From positions 5,518,001 to 5,582,000 of the forward strand of contig NZ_CP109199.1 of assembly GCF_036250065.1 (NCBI RefSeq): a stretch of 64,000 nt of DNA, written 5' to 3'. The position numbers were made by a program, and so were the translations under genes. This DNA is from Micromonospora sp. NBC_01699. GTDB taxonomy: Bacteria > Actinomycetota > Actinomycetes > Mycobacteriales > Micromonosporaceae. The notes below the pieces were generated by a model. It searched no databases. It was given only the letters and a program-made list of their open reading frames with translations, and was not told the DNA's origin. This document shows positions 9,021 through 18,369 of the stretch, piece after piece (within the stretch, counting starts at the first letter, position 1; each line of letters starts with the position of its first letter).

Positions 9021-10963
9021 CGAATCGCACGCCCATCGTCGTAGACGCCGACCGGTTGCCACCGGTGCTGCCGAGTGTCGCCGCCGCAGCGGTGGCTGCC
9101 CTGCCATCCCGGCTGCACAAGCGGCTGGACGCCACCGTCGAACGGCTGGCCGGTGTACCGGCCGACCCGGTCGATGGCGGCGTGTCGATCGCCTGCGGCG
9201 CCGAGGCCCTGGTCACCCTGACACCCGGACCGACCGGCGCGGTCACCGACCCGGACCAGGCGCGGTGCAGCTGTCTGCTGGCACCCCGCTGCCTGCACCG
9301 GACCGCAGTCCTGGTCGCCTGTCCGGTCGCCGACCCGGCCGCCCACCCCGAGCCGGCGTCCGGCACCGCCGCATCGTCCACCTCGGGCGGCACCGGCGCG
9401 GCCACCGGACGTACCGGCAGGCCCGGACGTACCGGAGGATCGGCTGACGCGGACGGGGCCTCCGTCGGCCGTACCGGTCGAAGCGCGGCGCAGACGAAGG
9501 CGCAACGGGCCGCCGCCGGCGCGCTGTGGCGGGCCGGCAGCGCGGTGCTCGCGGCCGGCGCGCCGGCCGCCGGTGCGGTGCCGCAGGCCGAACTGCTGCG
9601 GGCCGCGCACAGCGCCCGGCTGGCCGGGCTACCGCGAGCCGAAAGCGCGGCGCTGCGCGCGGTACGCGGCCTGCGCGCCCACCGGGAACGACAAGCCGGC
9701 CACCGACTGGCCGAGCTGGTCGAGGTGCTGCACGACCTGCTGTACGTGGCCGGCCGACTGGCCGCCGGCGACCCTGATCCAGCGCTCGTCGGCATCCTCC
9801 GGCGGGCCTACCAGCCGGACGGCACGCTGGAGGTATACGGCGTCTGTCGGGAACCGGTGATCAGCGCGACCGGATACGCCGGAGTGGTCACCCATCTGAT
9901 CGCGGCCGACGGGCGCCAGCTCTCCTTCGGCGACGTGAAGCCGGGCGGCCCGGACCGGGCGCGAGACTGCGCCGGGGCGGTCACCGAAATGGGTGCGGTC
10001 GCGGTCAACCACGCGGTGCTGGCCCGCGGCGGCCTGCGGATCACCGGCACCACCGTCTCCCCCGACGGCCGGCTCGGTGCCGGCAAGGGGGTCCGGGCCA
10101 CCCCACTGAGCGGGATCGACTGGTCCAGCAGGCCGCTGGCGGAGCTGTTCGCCCGCCCGCTCGCCGAGGTGGCGACCGCCCAGTTCGCCGTGGATGACCC
10201 GGAGGATCCGACCCGGGCCGGGACCGCGCTGGTCGGCTGCGACCTGATGGTGGTTGGTGCCGTCGGCGACCAGGTGCTAGCCCGCGAGTTGGCCACCGGC
10301 GGCGATGCCGGACCGGACCGTGCACCTGTGCCGGATGGGCCGGTGATCCGGCTGGTGCCGGTCAACTCCCATCCCGTGCTCGCCCACGTGGCCAACCTAC
10401 GACGGCTCGCCTCCTGGCCGGGCCTGCGGATCCGGGTGGTCGGCCGGCTGGACCCGGCCCGGCCCGGCACGTTGCACCCGCTCGCGGTCGGCCCGGTGCC
10501 CGGCGCCGTCGCGACGTTGCGGCTGCCGCCGGACTGGCACGGCCGGGCGGACCTCGGCTACGACCAGCTCCAGGGCGGCCACCTGCCGCCGCGTGACCTG
10601 GCCGCGATGACCGAACCGGTCCTCGCTCCCGGCGTCGACGCGGTTGCGGAGTCCCCGCTGTGGCGGGTCCGCCGGCTGGTGGAACTGGCCGTCTCCGGCG
10701 GTCGGCGTGCCGTCGGAGAGGCGGCCCGCAGCGAGGGCGCCGAGCTGGCCGGTCCGCTGCGCCGGGCCGGCTTCACCACCGCCGCCACGGTGGCCGCAGC
10801 GCTTGCCCACGAGTCCGACCGGCGTGGCCGGGACGTGTTCGGCCGCCTAGCCGATCCCGAGCCGGACCGGTACGCGTGGGCCTGGCTCGCCGCGACCGCC
10901 CACCTCGCCGCCACCGAGCGGGAGCTGATCCGGTCCTCCTGGACCGAGTCACCCGTCGGCTGA
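9017..10963 (+). CDS. SWIM zinc-finger protein
   Basis: This 648-residue protein starts at a TTG whose TTGA overlaps the previous stop, with GGAGG at 9006-9010 six bases upstream. Residues 84-94 carry a SWIM finger of the form CxCx5CxH (C84, C86, C92, H94), a zinc-binding module used for DNA or protein contact. A Gly/Thr/Ser/Arg-rich linker (about 115-155) follows, then a long conserved region of unknown function. It is the last gene of the MoxR operon and corresponds in position to E. coli YehQ. Translation is probably coupled to the upstream vWA protein. I infer it helps recruit the ATPase complex to its target; no enzymatic motif is visible. Confidence 0.85.
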   Translation: MTNRTPIVVDADRLPPVLPSVAAAAVAALPSRLHKRLDATVERLAGVPADPVDGGVSIACGAEALVTLTPGPTGAVTDPDQARCSCLLAPRCLHRTAVLVACPVADPAAHPEPASGTAASSTSGGTGAATGRTGRPGRTGGSADADGASVGRTGRSAAQTKAQRAAAGALWRAGSAVLAAGAPAAGAVPQAELLRAAHSARLAGLPRAESAALRAVRGLRAHRERQAGHRLAELVEVLHDLLYVAGRLAAGDPDPALVGILRRAYQPDGTLEVYGVCREPVISATGYAGVVTHLIAADGRQLSFGDVKPGGPDRARDCAGAVTEMGAVAVNHAVLARGGLRITGTTVSPDGRLGAGKGVRATPLSGIDWSSRPLAELFARPLAEVATAQFAVDDPEDPTRAGTALVGCDLMVVGAVGDQVLARELATGGDAGPDRAPVPDGPVIRLVPVNSHPVLAHVANLRRLASWPGLRIRVVGRLDPARPGTLHPLAVGPVPGAVATLRLPPDWHGRADLGYDQLQGGHLPPRDLAAMTEPVLAPGVDAVAESPLWRVRRLVELAVSGGRRAVGEAARSEGAELAGPLRRAGFTTAATVAAALAHESDRRGRDVFGRLADPEPDRYAWAWLAATAHLAATERELIRSSWTESPVG

Positions 10964-10985
10964 CCTGTTTCGAATTCGGGAGCGA

Positions 10986-11340
10986 TCAATCTCTGGAACA
11001 GCTCGGTAGCGGGCCGGACGGTCGCGAACGTGACCAGACCGGCCGTGCCCCGGCGCCCGTTCGAACCTGGGCGGGCGCCGGGGCGGTACCTGCCTTTGTC
11101 ACTGCCGTCGAGACCGTCCCGGTCGGTGAGTTGATGCGCCAGGACTGGGAGACGGAACCGGTGCAGTCCCACAGGTACAGCTGGACACCGTTGCGCGAGC
11201 TGGGTCCGGCCTCCAGGCACCGGCCGGACTGCGGGTTGAGCAGCCGTTTGGCTGCGCCCGCCAGATCTGGTTGCCGGGGCCGCTGCATCCCCACAGGTGT
11301 ACGAGGCTGCCGTTCGCCGCACCGCGAATGTTGGCGAGAC
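10986..11340 (-). pseudogene. Ricin-type beta-trefoil lectin remnant
   Basis: Two minus-strand frames carry successive ricin-B style repeats: GSLVHLWGCSGPGNQIW in one, then LLNPQSGRCLEAG and QLYLWDC in another. A frameshift lies between them near nt 11240. The start of the trefoil is missing upstream, and after the shift the frame runs through the hairpin at 11047-11084. It is a decayed 3' part of a secreted lectin or of a CAZyme lectin tail like those intact at 44983 and 46677. Confidence 0.65.
11047..11084. terminator. 13-bp GC-rich hairpin after the SWIM gene
   Basis: A perfect 13-base inverted repeat (11047-11059 and 11072-11084, loop of 12) lies 83 bases after the SWIM stop. It has no T-run, which is usual for actinomycete terminators. 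It could also serve the opposite strand, where it now sits inside the frame of the broken lectin. Confidence 0.7.
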
Positions 11341-11400
11341 CAGGCGCACGCGGTACGCCGACGGTACGGAAAAGGAACGCGGCACTGATCTGCTCGCCCC

Positions 11401-12348
11401 ATGCGAGTACGCAGAACACCCGGAGCACCTGGGCACGGGCGGAAGGCGATCGTCATCATCGCCGCCCTCGCCATGGCACTGCCACTGGCCGCGTCGTCGA
11501 TCGCCGGAGCCCGGTCCGGCTCGACGTCGACCGGCCCGGCGTCGACCCGCACGCCGTCGTACGACCCGGCCCCTGCCGGACCCGTCACGGCCGAGGAGAG
11601 GCGGATTCTGGACCGCGCCGAATCACTCCTCACCCGGGACTGCGTGACCCGCGCGGGATTCCAGATGTGGCTGGTCCCGTCGCCACCGGCAGATGAGCTG
11701 CGCTCCTTCCCGTACATCGTCGACGACGTCGCGTGGGCGCGGAAACACGGCTTCGGCTCGGACCTGGTGGAGGCCGTTGACGCCCGCCGGCTCACCGACC
11801 CCAACCAGCGCTACGTCAGCGGCCTGTCCCCCGAGCGCAGGGAGGCGGTCCTCGCCGCGCTCAACGGCGCCCGGCCGGAGGGCCTGGAGGCGCGCCTCCC
11901 CTCCGGCGGCGTGATGCGGCGCAGCGCCGAGGGATGCACCTCCGAGGCGCAGCGTCGGCTCTACGGCGACCTGACCGAGTGGTACCGGTCGAGCAAGGTT
12001 GTGGCCGACCTGTCGTACCTGCGGCAGCGGCGGGTGCTCGCCGATCCCGCCTGGACGGCCGCGCTGCGGCCGTGGGCGCGGTGCCTGCGGCAGCAGGGGT
12101 ACGCCGCTGACTCCCCCGAGCGGCTGCGGGAGAGCGTCGCCACCCGCGGGCGGGCGGACGAGATCGCCGCAGCGGTCGCCGAGGCGCGGTGCGCCCAGGG
12201 TGGCCTCGCCGCGACGGCACGGGCGCTGGACGCCCGCCACGGCGACGAGCTGACGGCGACGTACCACAAGGACGTGGCCGCCAGGAACCGGCTGGAGCAC
12301 GGGGCGCTCCCCCGGGCCCGGGCCGTGGTCGCCGCCGAGCACGAATGA
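11401..12348 (+). CDS. Secreted or membrane-anchored protein of unknown function
   Basis: This 315-residue protein has a basic N-terminus followed by a hydrophobic stretch (about 16-36, IIAALAMALPLAA), read as an uncleaved anchor or signal peptide. The mature part is charged and probably helical, with RDCVTRAGFQMW and FPYIVDDVAWARKHGFG in its first third and Cys residues near positions 80, 180, 230 and 265. I know similar actinomycete proteins only as hypothetical. No clear ribosome site precedes the ATG, so the start could lie slightly downstream. It is 39 bases ahead of the I36 inhibitor-like gene and may share its transcript. Confidence 0.7.
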   Translation: MRVRRTPGAPGHGRKAIVIIAALAMALPLAASSIAGARSGSTSTGPASTRTPSYDPAPAGPVTAEERRILDRAESLLTRDCVTRAGFQMWLVPSPPADELRSFPYIVDDVAWARKHGFGSDLVEAVDARRLTDPNQRYVSGLSPERREAVLAALNGARPEGLEARLPSGGVMRRSAEGCTSEAQRRLYGDLTEWYRSSKVVADLSYLRQRRVLADPAWTAALRPWARCLRQQGYAADSPERLRESVATRGRADEIAAAVAEARCAQGGLAATARALDARHGDELTATYHKDVAARNRLEHGALPRARAVVAAEHE

Positions 12349-12387
12349 ACGCCGAGGCGATGGTCGCCCGGCGAGAAGGAGGACGAG

Positions 12388-12942
12388 ATGAGACATATCC
12401 ACCTGGTCATGGCGGGGGGCGCGATGCTCGCCACGCTGCTGGCCGGCGCACCGGCGGCCGCATCCCCGGCCCAACCCGGGCTGTCCGGGTCAGCCAGCCA
12501 GGCCGCACCCTCCGACCGCGACGGCCGGGCCGAACGGGTCGATCTGCCCCGGAGAATCCCACAGGACGGCGCGCGGGCGGCGGCAGCGGCCGACGGCTAC
12601 TTCTACGCCTACGAGCACGCCTACTGGGGGGGCCGCTGGTGCGCGTGGGCGGGCAACGCGAGTAACTGGATCAACCCGGGCGGCGCCGGCACGACCGGCC
12701 AGTGGGACTGCGGCGGCGACTACGGCTTCGACAACATCGCCACGTCGGTCTGGAATAACGGAGTCCCCCACAGCTACGACTCGGTACGCATGCACACCGG
12801 GACGTTCTTGAGCGGTGGCAGCATGTGCCTCTCTCGCGGCGACTCCTGGGCCGACTTCACCCTCGGCTGGCAGGTGTTCAACGACGGCACCGCCGCCGAC
12901 AATCAGATCAGCTCGCACTACTGGGGCGTCTCCTGCATATAA
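12388..12942 (+). CDS. Secreted peptidase-inhibitor I36-like protein
   Basis: This 184-residue protein starts at an ATG with a strong GAAGGAGG site seven bases before it. A signal peptide ends near residue 25 (AGAPAAASPA). The mature half has the gamma-crystallin/I36 pattern: FYAYEHAYWGGRWCAW, several Trp and Gly turns, WNNGVPHSYDSVRM and Cys residues suited to disulfides. I36 proteins include the Streptomyces metalloprotease inhibitor SMPI, so the inferred role is extracellular protease inhibition or wall-associated structure. A pro-region of about 40 residues separates the signal peptide from the domain. The gene ends seven bases before a bidirectional terminator. Confidence 0.8.
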   Translation: MRHIHLVMAGGAMLATLLAGAPAAASPAQPGLSGSASQAAPSDRDGRAERVDLPRRIPQDGARAAAAADGYFYAYEHAYWGGRWCAWAGNASNWINPGGAGTTGQWDCGGDYGFDNIATSVWNNGVPHSYDSVRMHTGTFLSGGSMCLSRGDSWADFTLGWQVFNDGTAADNQISSHYWGVSCI

Positions 12943-12948
12943 CGGCCA

Positions 12949-12980
12949 GCCGGGCGGGGGCCATCCAGCCCCCGCCCGGC
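12949..12980. terminator. Bidirectional terminator between convergent genes
   Basis: A perfect 13-base inverted repeat (12949-12961 and 12968-12980) with a 6-base loop sits between the stops of the I36 gene and the facing BTAD regulator. It probably ends both transcripts. Confidence 0.8.
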
Positions 12981-12992
12981 ACCACCACGTGT

Positions 12993-13736
12993 TCAGCAGG
13001 GAACATCCCCGGACAGCAGGGCACGGTGCAGGTCGCGTAGCTCACGCCCCGGCTCGATGGCGAGCTGCGCCGACAGCTCCGCGCGCCAGTCCCGGTACAC
13101 ACCCAGGCCATCGGCGGTACGGCCGCTGCCGTGCAGGGCCACCATCAGCTGGCCGCGCAGCCGCTCCCGGAACGGGTGACGGCGCACCAACGTGACCAGT
13201 TCGCCGATCACCTGCGGGAAGTGAGCCAGGTCCAACTGCGCGGCCATCCGCTCCTCGATGGCGGCGAGGCGCGCCTCCTCCAGTTGCGGCGCTTCCGCGT
13301 CGATCAGCTCGTCGGTGCCGTCAGCCAGCGCCGGCCCACGCCACCGCCGGAGACTCGCGGCCAGCACGGTCGACGCCTCGGCGGGTCGTCCCGCGTCGCG
13401 GAGCACGGCGGCTCGCCGCACCTCGTCGAGGAACCGGTCGAGGTCCAGCTCACCCGACTCCAACCGCACCGCGTAACCGTCCCGCCAGGACCGGATCCGG
13501 TCGGCGCCGAGCGCCGCGCGCAGTTCGGAGACCCGCTTGCGCAGTTGGGTACGCGCGGTCGCGGGCGGCTGCTCCGCCCAGAGCAGGCGTACCAACCGAT
13601 GCACCGACACCATCCGCCCGCGTGCGAGCAGCAGCGCGGCCAGTACCGAGCGCTGCTGCGGGCCGGCCAGGCGTACTGGCTGACCGGCCCGGACGGCCTC
13701 GATCGGCCCCAGGATGCGGAAGTCCATCTGCGTCAC
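12993..13736 (-). CDS. SARP-type regulator (winged helix + BTAD)
   Basis: This 247-residue protein has an OmpR-like winged helix (about 1-90; FRILGPIEAVRAG, LLWAEQPPATARTQLRKRV) and a bacterial transcriptional activation domain (about 95-245). This is the small-SARP layout of AfsR/ActII-ORF4-type activators, which bind direct repeats near -35 elements. The GTG start has GGAGGAG immediately upstream. It is divergent from the larger BTAD regulator at 13927 with about 190 bases between. No biosynthetic cluster is visible in the window, so its targets are unknown. Confidence 0.85.
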   Translation of the reverse strand: MTQMDFRILGPIEAVRAGQPVRLAGPQQRSVLAALLLARGRMVSVHRLVRLLWAEQPPATARTQLRKRVSELRAALGADRIRSWRDGYAVRLESGELDLDRFLDEVRRAAVLRDAGRPAEASTVLAASLRRWRGPALADGTDELIDAEAPQLEEARLAAIEERMAAQLDLAHFPQVIGELVTLVRRHPFRERLRGQLMVALHGSGRTADGLGVYRDWRAELSAQLAIEPGRELRDLHRALLSGDVPC

Positions 13737-13926
13737 CTGCTCCTCCTCGTCGCCGAGAGAACCGTCGCAGCGGGCGTCGCCAAAGCGCTGTCATCGCGCT
13801 GTCACGGACCCACCCCTGGGCGGTCACCCGCGTCTTAATGCCGCAGCTCCATGTCGGACCGTCGTGTTACCGTCGCTCTCGGCCGGCGTCGTGAGGTGTC
13901 TGGTCGGCCCGACGCTGGGGGCGGTC

Positions 13927-16900
13927 GTGGAGTGGGATTTCGCCGTGCTCGGCACGCTGCGCGTCTCCCGACACGACCGCACGATCACCGTCCCGGCCAA
14001 CCGGCAACGGGCGTTGCTGGCCACGCTGCTGCTCAACCGGAGTGAGACGGTGAGCGTCGCCGCCCTCGTCGATCGGGTCTGGGGCACCCGGGCGCCCGCG
14101 CACGCGCGCGCCGCACTGCACTCGCTGGTCCGGCGGCTGCGCCGCACCCTGACCGTCGAGGACCACCCGGGCGAGCTGATCGCGACGCGAGCCAATGGTT
14201 ACGTCCTTGAGCTGCCCCCGGCCGCCCTCGACCTCTCCCGCTTCGACGCGCTTGTGGCGGGTGGCCTGACCGCCGACCCGCAACGCCGCGCCGACCTGCT
14301 CCGGGAGGCCCTCGCGTTGTGGCGCGGCGACCCGCTGGGCGACGTCGACTCCGAGGTGCTGCACCGCGAGGACGTGCCGGCGTTGGCCGAGCGATGGGCG
14401 CGCGCCACCGAGGTCTACTTCGACACCGAGCTCACCCTCGGCCGGCACACCGAGATCATCGCGGAGCTGCGTCGGGCGACCCGGCACAACCCGCTGCGCG
14501 AAGGGCTCTGGGCGCAGCTGATGCTCGCGCTGTATCGCAGCGGGCGGCAGGCCGAAGCCCTCGACGCCTTCCAACGGCTCGCCGCGATCCTCGTCGAGGA
14601 GCTGGGCGTCGACCCCGGGCCGCAGGTGCGCGAGCTGCGCGACGGCGTGCTCCATGCCGACCCCGCGTTGAGCTGGCGACCACCCCCGGCGACCGCCACG
14701 GCCACCCCGGCGGCACCACCGATGTTCCAGCTCCCGGCCGACGCCGGCGTGCTGCACGGTCGCGCCGACACGGTCGAGGCCGTCCGGCGGTCCATCGTCA
14801 CCGCCATCAGGGAAGGACGCCTGCCCCTGGTGTCCGTCTCGGGTGCACCGGGCGTCGGCAAGACCGCCCTCGCCGTTCACCTGGGTCACCAGCTCGCCGA
14901 CGAATTCCCCGACGGCCAGTGGTACATCCGGCTGCGCGGCCAGCAGGAGGTGCAGGCCCGCCCCCTCGACGTTCTGTCCGAGCTGCTCACCTACTCGGGC
15001 GTGCGCGGTGCGGCCCAACCCGTCACGGCCGACGCCCGGGCCGCCGCGCTACGGGCGGCTCTCGCCGGCCGTCGCGTCCTCATCGTCCTGGACGACGCCG
15101 CCTCGGCGGAGCAGGTCGAGCCGCTCCTGCCCGGCGCCGGCGGCTGCGCGGTGATCGTGACCAGCCGCAGCACGCTCGGCGCTCTGGTAGCGCTGCACGG
15201 CGGGCGTGCCGTTGGTCTGGACCCGCTCAGCCCGGAGGCTGCGGTCGGCCTGCTCACCGCGGTGTTCCAGGACCACGCGATCACCGTCGCACCGGATGTC
15301 GTGCATGACCTTGCCGCGCTCTGCGGAAACCTCCCCCTGGCGTTGCGGATCGCGGCAGCCAACCTGGCCATGTCCGGCCCGACGGACGCCCGCGCGTACG
15401 TGCGGCGACTGCGCGACGGCGACCGGCTCGGCGGCCTCTCGGTGCCAGGCGACCCGCGAGTGGCGCTGCGCGCAGCGATCGCACCGTCGTACCAGGTGCT
15501 CGGCGACGCGGAGCGGCGAGCGCTGAGGCTCCTCGGGTCGACACCCACCGACTGTTTCACCACGGCAGACCTCGCGGCGCTCACGGACGTCGACTGGCCC
15601 GCGGCGGACGCGGTGCTGCGCACCCTGGCCAGCAGCCATCTGGTACGCCCCGCCCGGGGCGGTCGGTTCGTCACGCACGACCTGATCCGCCTGTACGCGG
15701 CGGAGCAGTCCCGGGTCGAGGACACTCCCGCCCAGCGCACCGAGGCCCTGGGCCGGCTGTTCCACGGGTACCTGGCCACCGCCGACACGCTGGCACGGCG
15801 CAGTTATCCCCGAATGGTGTTCCTGCCCCGACCCGCCGGGCCGGTCCGGGTCGCCGCGGAGGCCGGGCAGCCGGAGCCACCGAACTGGTTCCACGCCGAG
15901 TACGCCAACCTGCTCGCCGCGATCCGGCACGCGGCACAGCACGGCCCACGCGAGATCGCCTGGCAACTGGCCGACCGGATGCGCGGTTACCTTCAGGAGA
16001 CCGGAGCGCATGGGGAATGGCGTTCGGTCGTCGAGCTGGGTCTGGCCCAGGCCCAGCGGGAGGGCGACGCCCACGGGGCCGCCGCGATGCAGTCGAGCCT
16101 GGCGACACTGAGCGCCAGCCGGGCCGACTACGCCGACGCCCGGCGGCGGTTCAACACGGCACTGACCATCCAGCTGCGTCTGGGCAACCGCGCCGGGCAG
16201 GCGTCCATTCTCAACAATCTCGGCATCGTGCACCGGGAGGAGGGCCAGCTGACCGAGGCGGGCGAGTGCTACGCGCAGGCGTTGCGGCTCTACCGCGAGT
16301 TGGGCAGGCGGCACGCCGAGTGGAACTGCCTGAGCAACCTCAGTGTCGTCCAGTTGGAGTTGGACCAGGTGCCCGACGCGGTCCAGGCCCAGCAGGCGGC
16401 GCTGGACGGGTACATGTCCCTCGACGTGGCCGAGCAGCCGCTCGACGACATCGCGAACGTTCTGCACAACCTCGCCGTCGGCCTGCGCGCGCTCGGCCGG
16501 CCCAGCCTGGCGGTGTTGCACCTGACCCGCGCGGTGGTTATCCGGCGCCAGGTGGGCAACCGGTACGGCGCCGCGACGGATCTCGACCAGCTCGCCGCCG
16601 CGTACGTCGACCTCGGCTACCACGCCAAGGCGCAGCGCCTCGCCGAGGAGTGCCTGAGCATCGCCCGCGCGATCGGTCGACGGCGGGTCGAGGCGGAGGC
16701 TCTGGCCACCCTCGGCGCCGTCGCGCTCGGCCTGCACGGTCCGGCTCCGGCGCTTGAGCTGCTGCACCGGGCGTTGCGGCTGGGCCGCGAGATCGGTTAC
16801 CGCCGTGCCGAGGTCAACGCACACATCGGTCTGGCGGGCGCGTACCGAGAGGCCGGCAGGCAACGGGAGGCGGCGAGCCACGCCCGGATCGGTGAACAGC

Positions 16901-16992
16901 TCGCCCGCGCGGCCCAACACCACCTGTTGGCCCGGCAGGCCCGGGCGCTGCTCGGCGACGCCGAGCCCGAGCCGCTGCTCCGGGTCCGTTAG
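13927..16992 (+). CDS. AfsR-like regulator: winged helix-BTAD-NB-ARC-TPR
   Basis: I start at GTG 13927, giving VEWDFAVLGTLRV, the usual SARP beginning, after GGGGGCGG; GTG 13891 is an alternative. The 1021-residue protein has a winged helix (1-95), a BTAD (about 100-250), an NB-ARC STAND NTPase with P-loop GAPGVGKT near residue 306, kinase-2 VLIVLDD near 383 and GNLPLAL near 468, then TPR repeats (about 690-1000). This is an AfsR-family global regulator that switches by ATP binding and TPR sensing. Its TAG stop at 16990-16992 lies inside the terminal inverted repeat of the downstream insertion element, so the native C-terminus may have been cut by that insertion. Confidence 0.88.
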   Translation: MEWDFAVLGTLRVSRHDRTITVPANRQRALLATLLLNRSETVSVAALVDRVWGTRAPAHARAALHSLVRRLRRTLTVEDHPGELIATRANGYVLELPPAALDLSRFDALVAGGLTADPQRRADLLREALALWRGDPLGDVDSEVLHREDVPALAERWARATEVYFDTELTLGRHTEIIAELRRATRHNPLREGLWAQLMLALYRSGRQAEALDAFQRLAAILVEELGVDPGPQVRELRDGVLHADPALSWRPPPATATATPAAPPMFQLPADAGVLHGRADTVEAVRRSIVTAIREGRLPLVSVSGAPGVGKTALAVHLGHQLADEFPDGQWYIRLRGQQEVQARPLDVLSELLTYSGVRGAAQPVTADARAAALRAALAGRRVLIVLDDAASAEQVEPLLPGAGGCAVIVTSRSTLGALVALHGGRAVGLDPLSPEAAVGLLTAVFQDHAITVAPDVVHDLAALCGNLPLALRIAAANLAMSGPTDARAYVRRLRDGDRLGGLSVPGDPRVALRAAIAPSYQVLGDAERRALRLLGSTPTDCFTTADLAALTDVDWPAADAVLRTLASSHLVRPARGGRFVTHDLIRLYAAEQSRVEDTPAQRTEALGRLFHGYLATADTLARRSYPRMVFLPRPAGPVRVAAEAGQPEPPNWFHAEYANLLAAIRHAAQHGPREIAWQLADRMRGYLQETGAHGEWRSVVELGLAQAQREGDAHGAAAMQSSLATLSASRADYADARRRFNTALTIQLRLGNRAGQASILNNLGIVHREEGQLTEAGECYAQALRLYRELGRRHAEWNCLSNLSVVQLELDQVPDAVQAQQAALDGYMSLDVAEQPLDDIANVLHNLAVGLRALGRPSLAVLHLTRAVVIRRQVGNRYGAATDLDQLAAAYVDLGYHAKAQRLAEECLSIARAIGRRRVEAEALATLGAVALGLHGPAPALELLHRALRLGREIGYRRAEVNAHIGLAGAYREAGRQREAASHARIGEQLARAAQHHLLARQARALLGDAEPEPLLRVR

Positions 16993-17004
16993 TACTCCAG
17001 CCGC
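16989..17004. repeat. IS701-type terminal inverted repeat, left
   Basis: The sequence TTAGTACTCCAGCCGC matches the reverse complement of 18370-18385 at all 16 bases. It contains both the TAA of the transposase relic and the TAG of the large BTAD regulator. Confidence 0.85.
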
Positions 17005-18339
17005 ATCTGCTGGTTTCGGAGTCTTCGCTGGTAGTGGCTGACTTTGGCTCGGTATTGGTGGCGGCGTCGCCACGATGACCATCGATAGATCTGGTCGAGT
17101 GGTCGAGTCCGGGTGATCAGGTGTGCCAGGAGACGGCGGACCTCGCCGAGGGTAAGCGGGATGAGTCCCCGCCGGGCGGGTTCGGCCCCCCTTTTTCGGC
17201 GTGGGCGGCGGTGACGGCGAGGTAGGCGTGGGCGACCATAACGAGTGTTATGTGCCGGTACCAGGCGTCGTAGCGGCGTACCTGGTAGTGGTCGAGACCG
17301 ACCTCGTTCTTCGCGGTCTGGAAGCATTCCTCGATCGCCCACCGGGTGCCCGCGACCCGGATCAGTTCCTCGTCCCCGGTGCCGGTGGGGCCGTGGCAGA
17401 GGTAGTACGCCAGGTCGTCTGGTCTGGTGACACTGCGGCGGATCAGTAGCCACCGGGTGAACCCATGACCGGCGGTACCGGTATCGGGCAGGGACGCGAC
17501 CGCCCAGTCATACAGGCGCGGGCCCTTCACACCGTCGCCGCAGCTACGTCGTCTCCACGCCAGGGTCGGGGCCTGGGCGGCGAGGAAATCCGCGCGGGCG
17601 CTGCCCGTGTCGGTGGGGACCCTCTGGCTGCGCGGTACGGCCAGGACGTAACCGACCTTGCGTTCCTGTAGCCAGATACGGGTTTCGTGGCGAACGTAAC
17701 CGATGTGCCGATCGCTGCCTCTTCGCGGCGGGCCTGGTCGTCGCACCAGCCGCGCGGCAGGTAAAGCTCTCGGTCGATCAACGTGCGGCCGTTGGTGGTG
17801 GCGTAGGCCAGGAACACACCGAGCTGGCAGTTCTCGGTCCGCCCGGCGGTGCCCGAGTACTGGCGTTGCACCCCGGCCGACTTCACACCCTTCTTCAGAA
17901 ACCCCGTCTCGTCGACCACCAGCACACCATCGGGTGCGCCCAACTGGTCGCTGACGTAACCACGCAGGTCATCGCGGACGGCGTCCGCATCCCAATCAGC
18001 CTTGTTCAGCAGCCGTTGCATCCGGTCCGGGGTCTTGTCCCCGGCGGCTTCCGCGAGGGTCCAGCCGTTCTTGTCTGCCAGGGGCGACAGCAGTCCGAGC
18101 AGGTAATTACGGGCCTGCCGTCGAGGCTCAGCCCGCCCGAATCGGTGCGCGAACCGTGCCACCAGGTCATCCAGACCCGACGACCAATCGGCAATTTCGT
18201 CGATCAACACAAGCAGAGAAGATGGCTGGTCCTCGAACAGAGGCAGCAGACACGCCGTGCGACAGCACCAGCCTCCCCGCCGGGAACATCGACGCGCATC
18301 TGATAGCTTCGTCTCCGTCCGCCGAGCTAGAACCGGCAC
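16989..18339 (-). pseudogene. IS701-family transposase, deleted and frameshifted
   Basis: Three frames together give a recognisable IS701 transposase. The first holds the first catalytic Asp ([13 protein letters not shown]) and [22 protein letters not shown]. The second begins near nt 17680 with [15 protein letters not shown] and holds the Glu region WAIEECFQTAKNEVGLD. The third resumes near nt 17175 with LIPLTLGEVRRLL and ends at LEY. Between SVTFATK and IWLQERK the segment that normally carries the second Asp (a GDEVYG-like motif) is missing, so the first break is an internal deletion. The second break lies at a run of five A and six G. The protein is dead. Confidence 0.85.
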
Positions 18340-18369
18340 TGAGCTGCGAGAACGCTCAATTCACCAAAC

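Noticed and set aside
17170-17200. Programmed -1 frameshift at A5G6 in the IS701 transposase.
   Set aside because: The same gene has an internal deletion removing a catalytic segment, so it is already dead, and I know of no frameshifting in this family.
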